From Bradyrhizobium sp. LMTR 3 (GTDB lineage: Bacteria; Pseudomonadota; Alphaproteobacteria; Rhizobiales; Xanthobacteraceae): a stretch of 64,000 nt of DNA. The translations under genes and the position numbers were made by a program. Below the pieces are notes generated by a model that was not told where the DNA came from, made no database searches, and saw only the letters and a program-made list of their open reading frames with translations. Below, one piece after another: positions 18,324-26,717 of this stretch. The stretch lies in NCBI RefSeq assembly GCF_001693485.1, contig NZ_MAXC01000033.1:62001-126000 (forward strand), written 5' to 3'. How positions within the stretch are numbered: the stretch's first letter is position 1; each line of letters begins with the position of its first letter.

Positions 18324-18686
18324 ATGATGTTGATCCACGAGGTCAACATGCAGCGGTTGCGGCTGAAAGCGGACGGGCGGATCGTCGAACTGCGGGACGG
18401 GCAGGAATTCCCGCTCGCGCCAGCGCTGCCTTCGACTGAGACCGTCATACCTGACGCAACGCCGGGAGAAATCGCCGGGCTGCCCGCCGTGCGCGACCTT
18501 CGTCGTCGCGCCTGCCTGACCCAGATCGAATTCGCGGCACGGCTCGGCGTGCCCGTCGAAACCATCCGGAATTGGGAGCAGGGCAAGCGCGTGCCGCGCG
18601 GGCCGGCGCGGGCGCTACTCGCGGTGATCGCCCATTCGCCGGAAACCGTTTTCGCCGCGCTGGCCACGGAACCGTCACCGGCCTAG
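18324..18686 (+). CDS. XRE-family helix-turn-helix protein (orphan, antitoxin-like)
   Basis: A 120-residue protein whose C-terminal half is a Cro/C1-type DNA-binding domain (TQIEFAARLGVPVETIRNWE, residues ~70-90, then GKRVPRGPARALL). The N-terminal ~55 residues have a short beta-rich appearance. Size and HTH position resemble the antitoxins of HigBA-like modules, but no toxin-sized gene lies within 120 bases upstream or 210 downstream. A start at the second ATG (18348, MQRLRLKADG) is equally possible. It is enclosed by inverted copies of a short repeat, which raises the possibility of past mobilisation. Confidence 0.75.
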   Translation: MMLIHEVNMQRLRLKADGRIVELRDGQEFPLAPALPSTETVIPDATPGEIAGLPAVRDLRRRACLTQIEFAARLGVPVETIRNWEQGKRVPRGPARALLAVIAHSPETVFAALATEPSPA

Positions 18687-18695
18687 GGCCTTTTC

Positions 18696-18716
18696 GGTTC
18701 TGATTGAATCAGAACC
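18696..18716. terminator. Perfect palindrome after the XRE gene
   Basis: GGTTCTGATT and AATCAGAACC flank a single G, giving 10-bp arms ten bases after the XRE stop. It may end the transcript in both directions and is also a recognisable piece of the repeat cluster that follows. Confidence 0.55.
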
Positions 18717-18730
18717 GGGCTCTAGGTTTT

Positions 18731-18784
18731 TGTTTTGACGCGTTTTCTTGACGCGAACCGGCGGCCACTTCGCTGGAAAACGCT
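18731..18784 (-). repeat. Bradyrhizobium-type intergenic repeat, inverted copy
   Basis: Reads on the minus strand AGCGTTTTCCAGCGAAGTGG and ends in GTCAAAACA, matching the ends of the element at 18208-18283 in the opposite orientation. Confidence 0.65.
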
Positions 18785-18786
18785 CT

Positions 18787-18844
18787 AGCGCTTATTTTGG
18801 TGCGCTTCTTCACGCGCACCGGAATTCGCTCCGCCCCAAGCGCT
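18787..18844. repeat. Nested inverted repeats upstream of the aldo-keto reductase
   Basis: Outer arms AGCGCTT (18787-18793) and AAGCGCT (18838-18844) enclose inner arms GGTGCGC and GCGCACC (18799-18805, 18814-18820). It abuts the preceding repeat and probably belongs to the same class of extragenic palindromes. Confidence 0.6.
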
Positions 18845-18902
18845 ATCTGTTGGCACGGCTGTTTCCGCAGCCCATAATGGGGACGGTCCGCGGATACAAC
18901 CA

Positions 18903-19721
18903 ATGCTATTTGTCGAAGCCAATGGCGCAAAAATTCCGGCGATTGGGCTGGGCACCTGGGAATTGCGCGGACGCACCTGCGCGCGGCTCGTCGAGCAGGC
19001 ATTGCGGCTGGGGTATCGCCATATCGACACCGCACAGATGTATGACAATGAACGCGAGGTTGGTGAGGGGCTGCGGGCTGCGGGCGTCAAGCGCGATCAG
19101 GTTTTCATTACCACCAAGGTCTGGCCCTCGCATTTCGCGCCCCACGATCTGGAACGTTCCGCCAAGGAAAGCCTGGTGCGGCTGCGCCTGACCGAGGTCG
19201 ATCTGTTGCTGCTGCACTGGCCGAACCCGCAGGTGCCGCTGGTGGAGACGCTGGGCGCGCTGGCACGGGTCAGACAGCAGGGCCTCGCCCGCCACATCGG
19301 CATATCCAATTTCACCGTGGCACTGATCGAGGAGGCGGTGGCGGCGTGCCCCGAGCCCTTGGCGTGCGACCAGGTCGAATTCCATCCCTATCTCGACCAG
19401 ACCAAGGTCAGGGAAGCCTGCGCGCGCCACGGCATGGCCGTGGTGGCCTACAGTCCGGTCGCCAAGGGCCGCATCAAGAACGATCGCGCGATGCAGCGGA
19501 TCGGCGACCGCTATCGCAAGACGGCGGCGCAAATCTCCCTGCGCTGGCTGGTGCAGCAAGGCGTGGCGGCGATTCCACGCACCTCGAAACTCGAACGGCT
19601 CTCGGAGAACATCGAGATCTTCGATTTCGAGCTGTCGGACGAGGACATGCAGGAGATCTCCGCCATGGGCAGCGCCGGCGGCCGGCTCACGGATTTCGGC
19701 TTCGCGCCGAAATGGGATTGA
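18903..19721 (+). CDS. Aldo-keto reductase (2,5-diketogluconate reductase type)
   Basis: NADPH-dependent aldehyde/ketone reductase of the AKR superfamily, 272 residues, cytosolic. The TIM-barrel signatures are all visible: HIDTAQMYDNEREVGEGLR with the catalytic Asp and Tyr, ITTKVW with the catalytic Lys, LLLHWP with the catalytic His, HIGISNF, and near the C-terminus IPRTSKLERLSENIEIFDF for the cofactor phosphate. The physiological substrate is not evident; members of this size reduce a broad range of carbonyls including methylglyoxal. Single gene between repeats and a TolA-like gene. Confidence 0.92.
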   Translation: MLFVEANGAKIPAIGLGTWELRGRTCARLVEQALRLGYRHIDTAQMYDNEREVGEGLRAAGVKRDQVFITTKVWPSHFAPHDLERSAKESLVRLRLTEVDLLLLHWPNPQVPLVETLGALARVRQQGLARHIGISNFTVALIEEAVAACPEPLACDQVEFHPYLDQTKVREACARHGMAVVAYSPVAKGRIKNDRAMQRIGDRYRKTAAQISLRWLVQQGVAAIPRTSKLERLSENIEIFDFELSDEDMQEISAMGSAGGRLTDFGFAPKWD

Positions 19722-19781
19722 GGAACCGCGCCGCCGAACGCTATTCTGGCGACCGTAAGAGACCAACCTCATTTCGGTACG

Positions 19782-20621
19782 ATGGAGCTTCGGCGGATCA
19801 TACCTACTGAGATCACGGCGTCGGCAGTCGCACATGTGTCGCTGCTGACGCTGTTCCTGCTGTTTTCGGAGGTGCATCCGTTCGGCTCGGTGACCGCCGA
19901 GCAGGTCCCGGTCGAGATCGTTACGCCGCAGGAAATTCCCGAGCAGCCAAAGCCGGCCGAACAGCAAGCCGTTGAGACCAGGGCGGATCCGGCGCCAACG
20001 CCGCAGCCTGATTTCTCGCTACTGGAAACGCCTGCCGCTGCCAGTCCACCTCCGCCATCAGGGCAGCTACGGCCGCCGCCGCAGAAGCAGGCTGCGCTTG
20101 CTGCGCCGCCCGCTGCCTCGCCTCAGCCGGTGGCACAGCCACCATCGCAACCGGCGGCGCCAGCGTACGCGCCGCCCGAGCCGGATATCTCGATCAAGTA
20201 CCAGGTGCTGCTGGGTTTGCCGCCCGACCTCTCGCTGCAGCCGCAGGCACCGACGCAAGCCCGCAACAAGGACGACGACAATTTCGATGGGCCGGCGACC
20301 GAAGCCGCCGACATCTCGAGCACGCTGATCGCGGAATTCCGGAGGCACCTCAAGACCTGCTCGAAACTGCCGGCCTCGCTATCGGGCACCGACGACGACG
20401 TCAGGGTCAAGCTGCGCGTCGTGATGACGCCGGACGGCAGGCTCGCCGCGGAACCGATCCTGATCGAGGCCAGCGCCTCCATGAAGGGACCATTGCTGAT
20501 GCAGGGCGCCATCCGCGCGCTTTCGGCCTGCCAGCCCTATGCCATGCTGCCGGTAGATCGCTACGGCGAATGGAAGGTGCTCGATCTCAGCTTTACGCCG
20601 CAGGATTTTACGAGCGGCTAG
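19782..20621 (+). CDS. TolA/TonB-like envelope protein, proline-rich
   Basis: A 279-residue protein with one N-terminal membrane anchor (residues ~10-29), a Pro/Ala/Gln-rich periplasmic spacer (~45-140) and a globular C-terminus (~175-279) with CSKLPASLSGTDDDVRVKLRVV and the closing YGEWKVLDLSFTPQDF. This layout matches the TonB/TolA C-terminal fold of alphaproteobacterial envelope proteins that bridge the inner and outer membrane. No tolQRB or exbBD genes are close, so a role in the main Tol complex is not supported. The gene is monocistronic and followed by a repeat. Confidence 0.75.
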   Translation: MELRRIIPTEITASAVAHVSLLTLFLLFSEVHPFGSVTAEQVPVEIVTPQEIPEQPKPAEQQAVETRADPAPTPQPDFSLLETPAAASPPPPSGQLRPPPQKQAALAAPPAASPQPVAQPPSQPAAPAYAPPEPDISIKYQVLLGLPPDLSLQPQAPTQARNKDDDNFDGPATEAADISSTLIAEFRRHLKTCSKLPASLSGTDDDVRVKLRVVMTPDGRLAAEPILIEASASMKGPLLMQGAIRALSACQPYAMLPVDRYGEWKVLDLSFTPQDFTSG

Positions 20622-20827
20622 AGCATGATGAAATTAGGTTTGCGACCACGAAGAAGGTGCGCTCCCTCTCCCGCTCGCGGGGGAGGGCTGGGGTGGGGGT
20701 GTCTCCGCAGGCGATACTGCCCGAGTGGAGAGAGCCCCACCCGGCGCTTCGCGCCGACCTCCCCCGCAAGCGGGAGAGGTGAAGCACGTCTGCGGCCAAA
20801 TCGGTCTAACCAAAAATCATCATGCTC
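20621..20827. repeat. Composite intergenic repeat, one element nested in another
   Basis: Outer ends GAGCATGATGA (20621-20631) and TCATCATGCTC (20817-20827) are perfect inverted repeats. Inside them, 20661-20780 is a second element built from CTCTCCCGCTCGCGGG and CCCGCAAGCGGGAGAG arms around a variable core. The first base overlaps the stop codon of the TolA-like gene. The arrangement looks like a palindromic element that entered an earlier palindromic element. Confidence 0.7.
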
Positions 20828-20890
20828 CAGCAACTTTCGCGAATGCCGCCCGGTTCGGGGCTCCCAACCCGGGCGGCATCAGTTCGCTTC

Positions 20891-21709
20891 TCAATTCGGG
20901 CTTTCCTGCAGCGCGCGCCGGATCGCCGTTTCGACCGGCGAATATTCGCCGTCCTCCCGTTCAAGCCGGATAGGTTCGGCCGGATGCAGTGGCGGCTGCG
21001 CCATGAAGCGTGGGCTCGAACCGTGGTGCGGCTGCGCAGCATGGATCAGGAAAGGATGACATAGATAGACCGTGCCGGCCTTTCCGACGGCAAGCGCTTC
21101 CGGACGCTCGGCCGCCACGTCGGCGAGCATCAGGTGCGACATGCCGGCTTCTCCCGCAGGTTTGAGCAGTCGCGCCATATCGAGGTGCGAGCCCACCCGG
21201 ACACGGGTCGGCGCGTCCAGTTCGCCAATATCGGAAAACAGGAAGAGCATCAGCAGCGCGCGGCCACGCGATGTCACGTTGACTCGCCACGAGGCGAAAT
21301 CGTTGCGCTCGTTTGGATCGTCCGACGGGGCGGGGAAGCTGAGGTCGACGTGCCAGCCGGTATCGCCGGGATCCTCGGCATGCGGGAAGCGCACCGGAAA
21401 ACTGCCGAGGTCCGCGCGCGGCCACCAGCGGCCGCGCCCGACAAGCTGATCGAAGGCTGCGTGGAGCACCGGCGTGTTTACCGCTTGCCGAAACGGCTCC
21501 TGTCCGTAATAGCCGAGCCGGATCACCGGTCGAGTCCAGGTCTTCTTGTCGAAGGGATCGCATCCGGTGTCGCGCCAGAGAATGGCGCGGCCTTCCTCGG
21601 CAAGCTGTTCAGGGAAAGCGTTGTCCAGTCGGACAAACCCGTCTTGAACAAACTGATTCAGTTGTGCGTCGCTGAGCGCGGGCACGTGTCGAATTGTATT
21701 AGAAGGCAT
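20891..21709 (-). CDS. Phytanoyl-CoA dioxygenase (PhyH) family protein
   Basis: Fe(II)/2-oxoglutarate-dependent oxygenase fold, 272 residues, cytosolic. The metal-binding His-x-Asp is visible as GWHVDLSF (His120, Asp122), and the second His with the 2-oxoglutarate-binding Arg fits LIHAAQPHHGSSPRF around residue 220. The N-terminal LSDAQLNQFVQDGFVRLDNAF is the usual PhyH opening. Members hydroxylate diverse small molecules, so the substrate is open. It is transcribed alone, leftwards. Confidence 0.85.
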   Translation of the reverse strand: MPSNTIRHVPALSDAQLNQFVQDGFVRLDNAFPEQLAEEGRAILWRDTGCDPFDKKTWTRPVIRLGYYGQEPFRQAVNTPVLHAAFDQLVGRGRWWPRADLGSFPVRFPHAEDPGDTGWHVDLSFPAPSDDPNERNDFASWRVNVTSRGRALLMLFLFSDIGELDAPTRVRVGSHLDMARLLKPAGEAGMSHLMLADVAAERPEALAVGKAGTVYLCHPFLIHAAQPHHGSSPRFMAQPPLHPAEPIRLEREDGEYSPVETAIRRALQESPN

Positions 21710-21955
21710 GAAATCCTCATATCGCTTGGCCAGCCAGCATCATCGCGCGCAGCGAGAATGGGTCGGCTCATTCGGTCCTTTGAATCGCGCTGGCGCCGAG
21801 AACGGCACAAACGCGCTCGTTTCCGCCCGCTGGCGCGGGCAAGCCGTCAGCGGCTGAGGAAAAAGGCCGAAGCGATTTTGAAGATGCGGATCATCATCAT
21901 GGTGACCGGAGAAATAACACAGCCGGTTTGCGGCATCAACAAAGCCACCGGCCCG

Positions 21956-22633
21956 TCAGTTCCCCATTGCCCGCCAGGCGTTCGAGGCGAATTGCCGCCG
22001 CCAGGTCACGATCACGACGAGTGCGGTCGTGATCAGCAACAGCCAGGGGCTGACGAACCAGCCGAGATAGCCGAGCGCGAAGAAGAACGCGCGCTGGCCG
22101 CGATTGAAATGCCGCCCCGCCGCCTCGAAAAGGCGCGTCGTGCGCATGACATGGGCTTCTGCTTCCGCCGTGTCGCGCTGCGACGAGGGCGGCATCGCGC
22201 CGAGCAGGATCGCGACATAGTTGAACAGGCGATACGACCAGGCGAATTTGAAGAAGGCGTAGATGAAGATCAGGATCAGCCCGACACATTTGATCTCCCA
22301 AAGCGCCGGCGAGGGGGTGAGATCGACCGGCAACTCGCGAAGCACAGCCAAGGCGTCGTTGGTCGCGCGCAGCAGCGCCAGTGCGCCGCCGATCGCGATC
22401 AGGCTGGTGGAGGCGAAGAAGGCGGTGCCGTTCTGCAGCGAGGCCATGATCTGCATGTCGACCATGCGTGCCTCGCGATCGAGCATGTTGCGCACCCAGA
22501 CCTCGCGGTAGGCATTCATGCGCGCCGACAGACTGTCGCGGCCGTAAGCCGTGTGTTCGAGCGTGAAGCCATAGGCCAGCCACTCGACGACGAAGAAGGC
22601 GACGGCGGCGATATCGACCCAATAAGCGCCCAT
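21956..22633 (-). CDS. DUF599-family membrane protein
   Basis: A 225-residue inner-membrane protein with about four hydrophobic segments (residues ~5-24, ~70-90, ~118-140 and ~185-207). RMNAYREVWVRNMLDREARMVDMQ between the first two helices and FKFAWSYRLFNYVAILLGAMP are typical of DUF599. Its function is not established. It diverges from a glutathione S-transferase gene, with about 100 bases of shared promoter region. Confidence 0.82.
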   Translation of the reverse strand: MGAYWVDIAAVAFFVVEWLAYGFTLEHTAYGRDSLSARMNAYREVWVRNMLDREARMVDMQIMASLQNGTAFFASTSLIAIGGALALLRATNDALAVLRELPVDLTPSPALWEIKCVGLILIFIYAFFKFAWSYRLFNYVAILLGAMPPSSQRDTAEAEAHVMRTTRLFEAAGRHFNRGQRAFFFALGYLGWFVSPWLLLITTALVVIVTWRRQFASNAWRAMGN

Positions 22634-22736
22634 GTGGCGGCATCTCCGATGATGGCTTGCGCGATCGTGATGTACAGGTTGGACGTGTGCCGTGCACTAT
22701 GGCAAGATGCCGGTCCCAACAGGATTTCCCCCGCAA

Positions 22737-23393
22737 ATGTTGAAATTGGTCATCGGCAACAAGAACTATTCGTCATGGTCGATGCGGCCATGGCTGGCGC
22801 TGCGCGCCAATGACATCCCCTTTGAGGAGGTGTTCATCCCGCTCTACACCAACGACAGGGCGGACAAGGACCGGATCCTGAGCTTTTCGGATTCGGGCAA
22901 GGTGCCGACGCTGATCGATGGCGATGTCACGGTGTGGGATTCGCTCGCAATCATCGAGTATCTCGCCGAAAAATTCCCGCAGGCGAAGCTGTGGCCGGAA
23001 GACCGCGCCCGCCGGGCGCATGCGCGTTCGATTTCGGCGGAAATGCATTCGGGATTCATGCCGCTGCGCAACGAATGCGGCATGAACCTGCACCGCCCGA
23101 TCGGTGCCGTCGATCTGTCGGACGATGCACGCGCCAATGTGGCGCGCATTCAGGATATCTGGTCCGATTGTCATCGCCGTTACGGCAAGGACGGACCGTT
23201 CCTGTTCGGCGCGTTCGGCGGGGCAGACGCGATGTTTGCGCCGGTGGTGCATCGCTTTCGCACCTATGCGATCGAGGTCACGGGCGAGGCGAGGCACTAT
23301 TTCGATGCGATGATGTCGTTGCCGGCATTCCAGGAATGGACCCGCGCCGGCCTTGCCGAAACACTTGTCATCGATCGGTTCGAGACGGTCTGA
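22737..23393 (+). CDS. Glutathione S-transferase family protein
   Basis: Cytosolic GST of about 218 residues. The N-terminal thioredoxin-like domain has NKNYSSWSMRPWLALRA with the catalytic Ser region, GKVPTLIDGDVTVWDSLAI for glutathione binding, and a helical C-terminal domain beginning ARRAHARSISAEMHSGF. The ATG at 22737 places the fold at the usual position; an upstream GTG at 22692 would add 15 residues with no conserved content. The substrate is unknown; the family detoxifies electrophiles or isomerises metabolites. Confidence 0.88.
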   Translation: MLKLVIGNKNYSSWSMRPWLALRANDIPFEEVFIPLYTNDRADKDRILSFSDSGKVPTLIDGDVTVWDSLAIIEYLAEKFPQAKLWPEDRARRAHARSISAEMHSGFMPLRNECGMNLHRPIGAVDLSDDARANVARIQDIWSDCHRRYGKDGPFLFGAFGGADAMFAPVVHRFRTYAIEVTGEARHYFDAMMSLPAFQEWTRAGLAETLVIDRFETV

Positions 23394-23684
23394 CGACGGA
23401 GCGGGCCGGCGGGTCCTGCGGCTCCGCCCGCGGCTAGCGGCCCCCTCGATCAATCTGCCGCCGGACTGTCCGATTTTGGGAAAGACGACTTCGATGCCAG
23501 GTAGGCGGATGACCGGGAACCGCCTGGATTGGCGAGTATCGCCCTGAAAAACATGCAGAATTTGCGCATTTGCCATGCCTCGATGCCGCTGGCTTTTGGG
23601 CGATGGCCTGTGCTAGGTTGCCGCAGGGTTCTCAAGTCGGCCGAAAGCTAGCGGGACCGTGAGCGCGGCTGGCGTTCTTGCGTA

Positions 23685-23888
23685 ATGGAGAGGGCGTTGA
23701 AGCATAAGTACTCCGTTGGAGAGACTGTCTATTTTACTGCCAGCAACGTGGCCCGTCCGGCCGCCAGCGGCACCTATGAGGTGATCCGGCTGCTGCCGAC
23801 CGATGGCGACGACTGTCAGTATCGCATCAAAAGCTCGACCGAAGCTTTCGAACGGGTCGCCAAGGAAAGTCAGCTCGCGATTTCCTGA
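23685..23888 (+). CDS. Small conserved-type hypothetical protein
   Basis: A 67-residue soluble protein, HKYSVGETVYFTASNVARP followed by GTYEVIRLLPTDGDDCQYRI, with the spacing of a small beta-barrel. I do not recognise a named family. The ATG at 23685 has no good ribosome binding site, whereas a TTG at 23697 follows GGAGAGG closely; the true start may be the TTG. Base composition and codon use resemble the neighbours. Confidence 0.6.
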   Translation: MERALKHKYSVGETVYFTASNVARPAASGTYEVIRLLPTDGDDCQYRIKSSTEAFERVAKESQLAIS

Positions 23889-24039
23889 AACAGTTGTGCG
23901 CAAGCAGCCGGCTGACGGAGTTCCATTCGAAGCGCCGTCAAAAGGCCCCGTTCGCAGAACCATTCTGCCGAAAAGCGAATGCGATAAAGACGCATTCGCC
24001 TTTCGATCGCGTTTGATGCTGCGTTGAGGGACACTGCGC

Positions 24040-25014
24040 ATGAACTGGGCCTGGGCTGCTTCGCTGGATCAGATCTGGCGCTCGCCGAACCTTCCTTTGT
24101 ACCTGACGCTGGCCACGGCCGGCTTTGTCGGGGTTGTCGTGCTGATCACGCTGCTGCGCTCGGAGAGATCCGTGGCCAACGGCGTGCTGGCGCTCATCAC
24201 GCTGCTGGCGATCGGCGTCGCGGGAGCCGTGACCTTCCGCGGTTTCAGCACGGCAAATGCGGTTCAGCCGACGGAGGCACGGCCGGTTTCAACCGCCACC
24301 GCCGCATTGCCGCAGCTTTCCTGTATCGACGAGCTCGCCGGTGATGCCGTCCTCGCCGCATGCGAGAAGGTGCTGTTCGGTTCGGCCGAGTCGGTGGCGG
24401 CGGCGGTTGCCTACGCCGCCTCGCAGATCACCCTGTTGACCTCGCTGGGCGATGTCGCCACCGCGAACAAGGGAGCCGGCTCCGATTTGCTGGCGCTGCG
24501 CCGCGCCGTCGAGCGCGACCGTTACGGGTTGATGGCCTATGTGCTGACGGCGCGCGACCGTTGTACGCCGGCGGCTTGCCGCGCGTTCCGCTCGCTGACC
24601 GACACGCGCCAGGTCGCGGCCAACATGGAAGACCGTGTCTACGAAAGCCTGGTCATGCGCCACGCGGCGTCGTGGAACGCGCCGCCGCAGACCGCGGCCG
24701 GCGTGATGGCGGCGCTACCGCCGTCCCAGCCGACGGGGAAGCCGACCAATGCCGAATTCCCGACCTCGGCCTCTACTCCGCCGGTCAGCATCATGACGCC
24801 CGAGCCGCCGGCGAAGCCGTCGGCACCGGCCGCTGCTGCGCCCACCCGGCCAGCCGCGCCGCGACCGGCCGCGGCGCCGCCGGCACCATCAGCATCACCC
24901 TCGCCAGCGCTGACCGCTGCCAAGAAGCCGCCGCCGGCGCCGAAGCGGCCGTCCACTGCGGCGCCGGTCCAGCTCGCGCCGTCGGCTTCGGGGGCTGCCG
25001 ACAACGAGCAGTGA
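24040..25014 (+). CDS. Membrane-anchored hypothetical protein with proline-rich tail
   Basis: A 324-residue protein. Two N-terminal hydrophobic helices (residues ~20-40 and ~47-65) are followed by a globular domain with paired cysteines (SCIDELAGDAVLAACEKVLF; then RDRCTPAACRAFRSL) and then an Ala/Pro-rich tail from ~230 to the end. The domain is likely periplasmic, where the cysteines could form disulfides. I cannot name the family. A GAGGGA ribosome binding site supports the ATG. The next gene starts 56 bases downstream and could share the transcript. Confidence 0.7.
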   Translation: MNWAWAASLDQIWRSPNLPLYLTLATAGFVGVVVLITLLRSERSVANGVLALITLLAIGVAGAVTFRGFSTANAVQPTEARPVSTATAALPQLSCIDELAGDAVLAACEKVLFGSAESVAAAVAYAASQITLLTSLGDVATANKGAGSDLLALRRAVERDRYGLMAYVLTARDRCTPAACRAFRSLTDTRQVAANMEDRVYESLVMRHAASWNAPPQTAAGVMAALPPSQPTGKPTNAEFPTSASTPPVSIMTPEPPAKPSAPAAAAPTRPAAPRPAAAPPAPSASPSPALTAAKKPPPAPKRPSTAAPVQLAPSASGAADNEQ

Positions 25015-25070
25015 TCTCCGCAAGGAGTGATCTTTTCAAAGCGTGCCTGGGCCGCTACATCGGCGGGATC

Positions 25071-25511
25071 ATGCCTCTTCATCTCATCAAGCTCGCCGTT
25101 GGCTGCGAGTCGGTCAAAGAACTCAAAGGGTGGGTTGCCGAACGCATGGCAACCGCCAAGAAAAAGGGCCTGCCGCTTCGTCACGTCCACATCACGCGGA
25201 TGACGCCGAAGCGCGACGGCGAGATCCTCGCCGGCGGCTCGCTCTACTGGGTCATCAAGGGTGAAATCGCCGCCCGCGAAAAAATCGTCGCGATCGAACC
25301 GTTCCGCGACAAGGACGGTATCGGGCGGTGCCGCCTGGTGATGCAGCCCAAGGTGTTTGCAGTCTCGCCGCGGCCGATGCGCCCGTTCCAGGGCTGGCGC
25401 TATTTGACCGAGGACGCAGCCCCCCCGGACCTCACCAAATCCGCCGCCGCCGGCGTTGCCGCAATGCCGGAACCGATGCGGCGCGAATTGCGCGATCTGG
25501 GACTGCTCTGA
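25071..25511 (+). CDS. DUF1489-family protein
   Basis: A 146-residue cytosolic protein beginning MPLHLIKLAVGCESVKELKG, with HITRMTPKR, LYWVIKGEIAARE and RPFQGWRYL, the pattern of DUF1489, which is almost confined to alphaproteobacteria. Function is not established. The much longer in-frame extension upstream overlaps the preceding gene and is rejected. It converges with panC. Confidence 0.85.
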   Translation: MPLHLIKLAVGCESVKELKGWVAERMATAKKKGLPLRHVHITRMTPKRDGEILAGGSLYWVIKGEIAAREKIVAIEPFRDKDGIGRCRLVMQPKVFAVSPRPMRPFQGWRYLTEDAAPPDLTKSAAAGVAAMPEPMRRELRDLGLL

Positions 25512-25530
25512 CCGGGGCTGCGGCTACGTC

Positions 25531-26382
25531 TTAAACGCCGATGTTATCGATCAAGCGGGTCGTGCCGAGCTTCGCGGCGACGAGGATCCGCACCGGTCCT
25601 TCCTTGGTCGATGCGATCGGTGCCAGCGTCCCGGCGTGACGGGCCTCGAAATAGTCCAGCGCGAAGCCGGCGGCGGTGATCAGTTCGCGGCCGGCCGCCA
25701 TCGCGGCCTCGAAATCCTCGCCGGCCTTCAGCCGTTTTGCGCTTTCCTTCATCGCGCGATGGAGCGTCGGTGCTGTCTGCCGTTCCTCGGCCGAGAGGTA
25801 GACGTTGCGCGAGGACATCGCCAGCCCGTCGCGTTCCCGCACGGTGCGTGAGCCGATCACCTTAACGCCGAGGTCGAGATCGGCGGCCATCTGCGTCACC
25901 ACCCGCAGTTGCTGAAAGTCCTTCTCGCCGAAGATCGCGACGTCCGGCCGAACCTGCATGAACAGCTTGCCAACCACGGTGGCGACACCGCCGAAGAAAT
26001 GCGGCCGGAAACGATCCTCGAGCCCGGCGGTAGCCGGACCTTCGGGCACGATCCTTGTGGCGAAGCCGTCCGGGTACATCGCCTTGACGTCCGGATTCCA
26101 GACCAGATCGACCTTCTCGGCGGTGAGTTTGGCGAGGTCGGCCTTCCAGGTGCGCGGGTATGAGCCGAAATCCTCCGTCGGCGCGAACTGCGTCGGGTTT
26201 ACGAAGATCGAGACGACGACTTTCTGTGCGCGCCGCTTGGCGAGCCGGACCAGCGACATGTGTCCGTCATGAAGCGCACCCATGGTCGGCACCAGCGCGA
26301 CGGCGGCCTTGCGGGCGCGCAAGGCCTCGACGGCGCGGCGCAATGCGGGAACGGTACGGACGACCATGGGACTTCGCGACAT
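25531..26382 (-). CDS. panC: Pantoate--beta-alanine ligase
   Basis: Pantothenate synthetase: joins pantoate and beta-alanine with ATP to form pantothenate for CoA synthesis. About 283 residues, the normal size. Motifs: VPTMGALHDGHMSLVRLA (nucleotide-binding HIGH-like), SIFVNPTQFAPTEDFGSYPR, the central FGEKDFQQLRVV, and LAMSSRNVYLS (KMSKS-like). The ATG at 26380-26382 has GAGG upstream and gives the family's length; a more upstream in-frame start adds 34 residues with no conserved content. The panB gene is not in the window. Confidence 0.95.
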   Translation of the reverse strand: MSRSPMVVRTVPALRRAVEALRARKAAVALVPTMGALHDGHMSLVRLAKRRAQKVVVSIFVNPTQFAPTEDFGSYPRTWKADLAKLTAEKVDLVWNPDVKAMYPDGFATRIVPEGPATAGLEDRFRPHFFGGVATVVGKLFMQVRPDVAIFGEKDFQQLRVVTQMAADLDLGVKVIGSRTVRERDGLAMSSRNVYLSAEERQTAPTLHRAMKESAKRLKAGEDFEAAMAAGRELITAAGFALDYFEARHAGTLAPIASTKEGPVRILVAAKLGTTRLIDNIGV

Positions 26383-26717
26383 CTTGCCTCGATCTCTTGC
26401 AACTTGTGACGGGGTGAGGGAGCCGGTGGCCCCGATACTTTCGGCGGGCGCGCCGACCTTATAAGGCCAGAGCTTTGCCGCCAAGTTACTCGGGCAACGT
26501 TACTCGGGAATGGCAAGCCTGCGGCAGCTCAACGCGAAAGCTAGATGTGTGCGCCTCGCTGGTTGAAAAGGCTGCGAGCAGATCGCTGCAACGGAACGAA
26601 ATCCGCACCATCGGATTCATGATTAAGACACACCGCGAGCGAATTGAATGCGTCGTCACGCATTTCACTTGACCGCAGCCGCGCTGTGATTTGAAGATAT
26701 CGAGCGGGGGTTGAATC

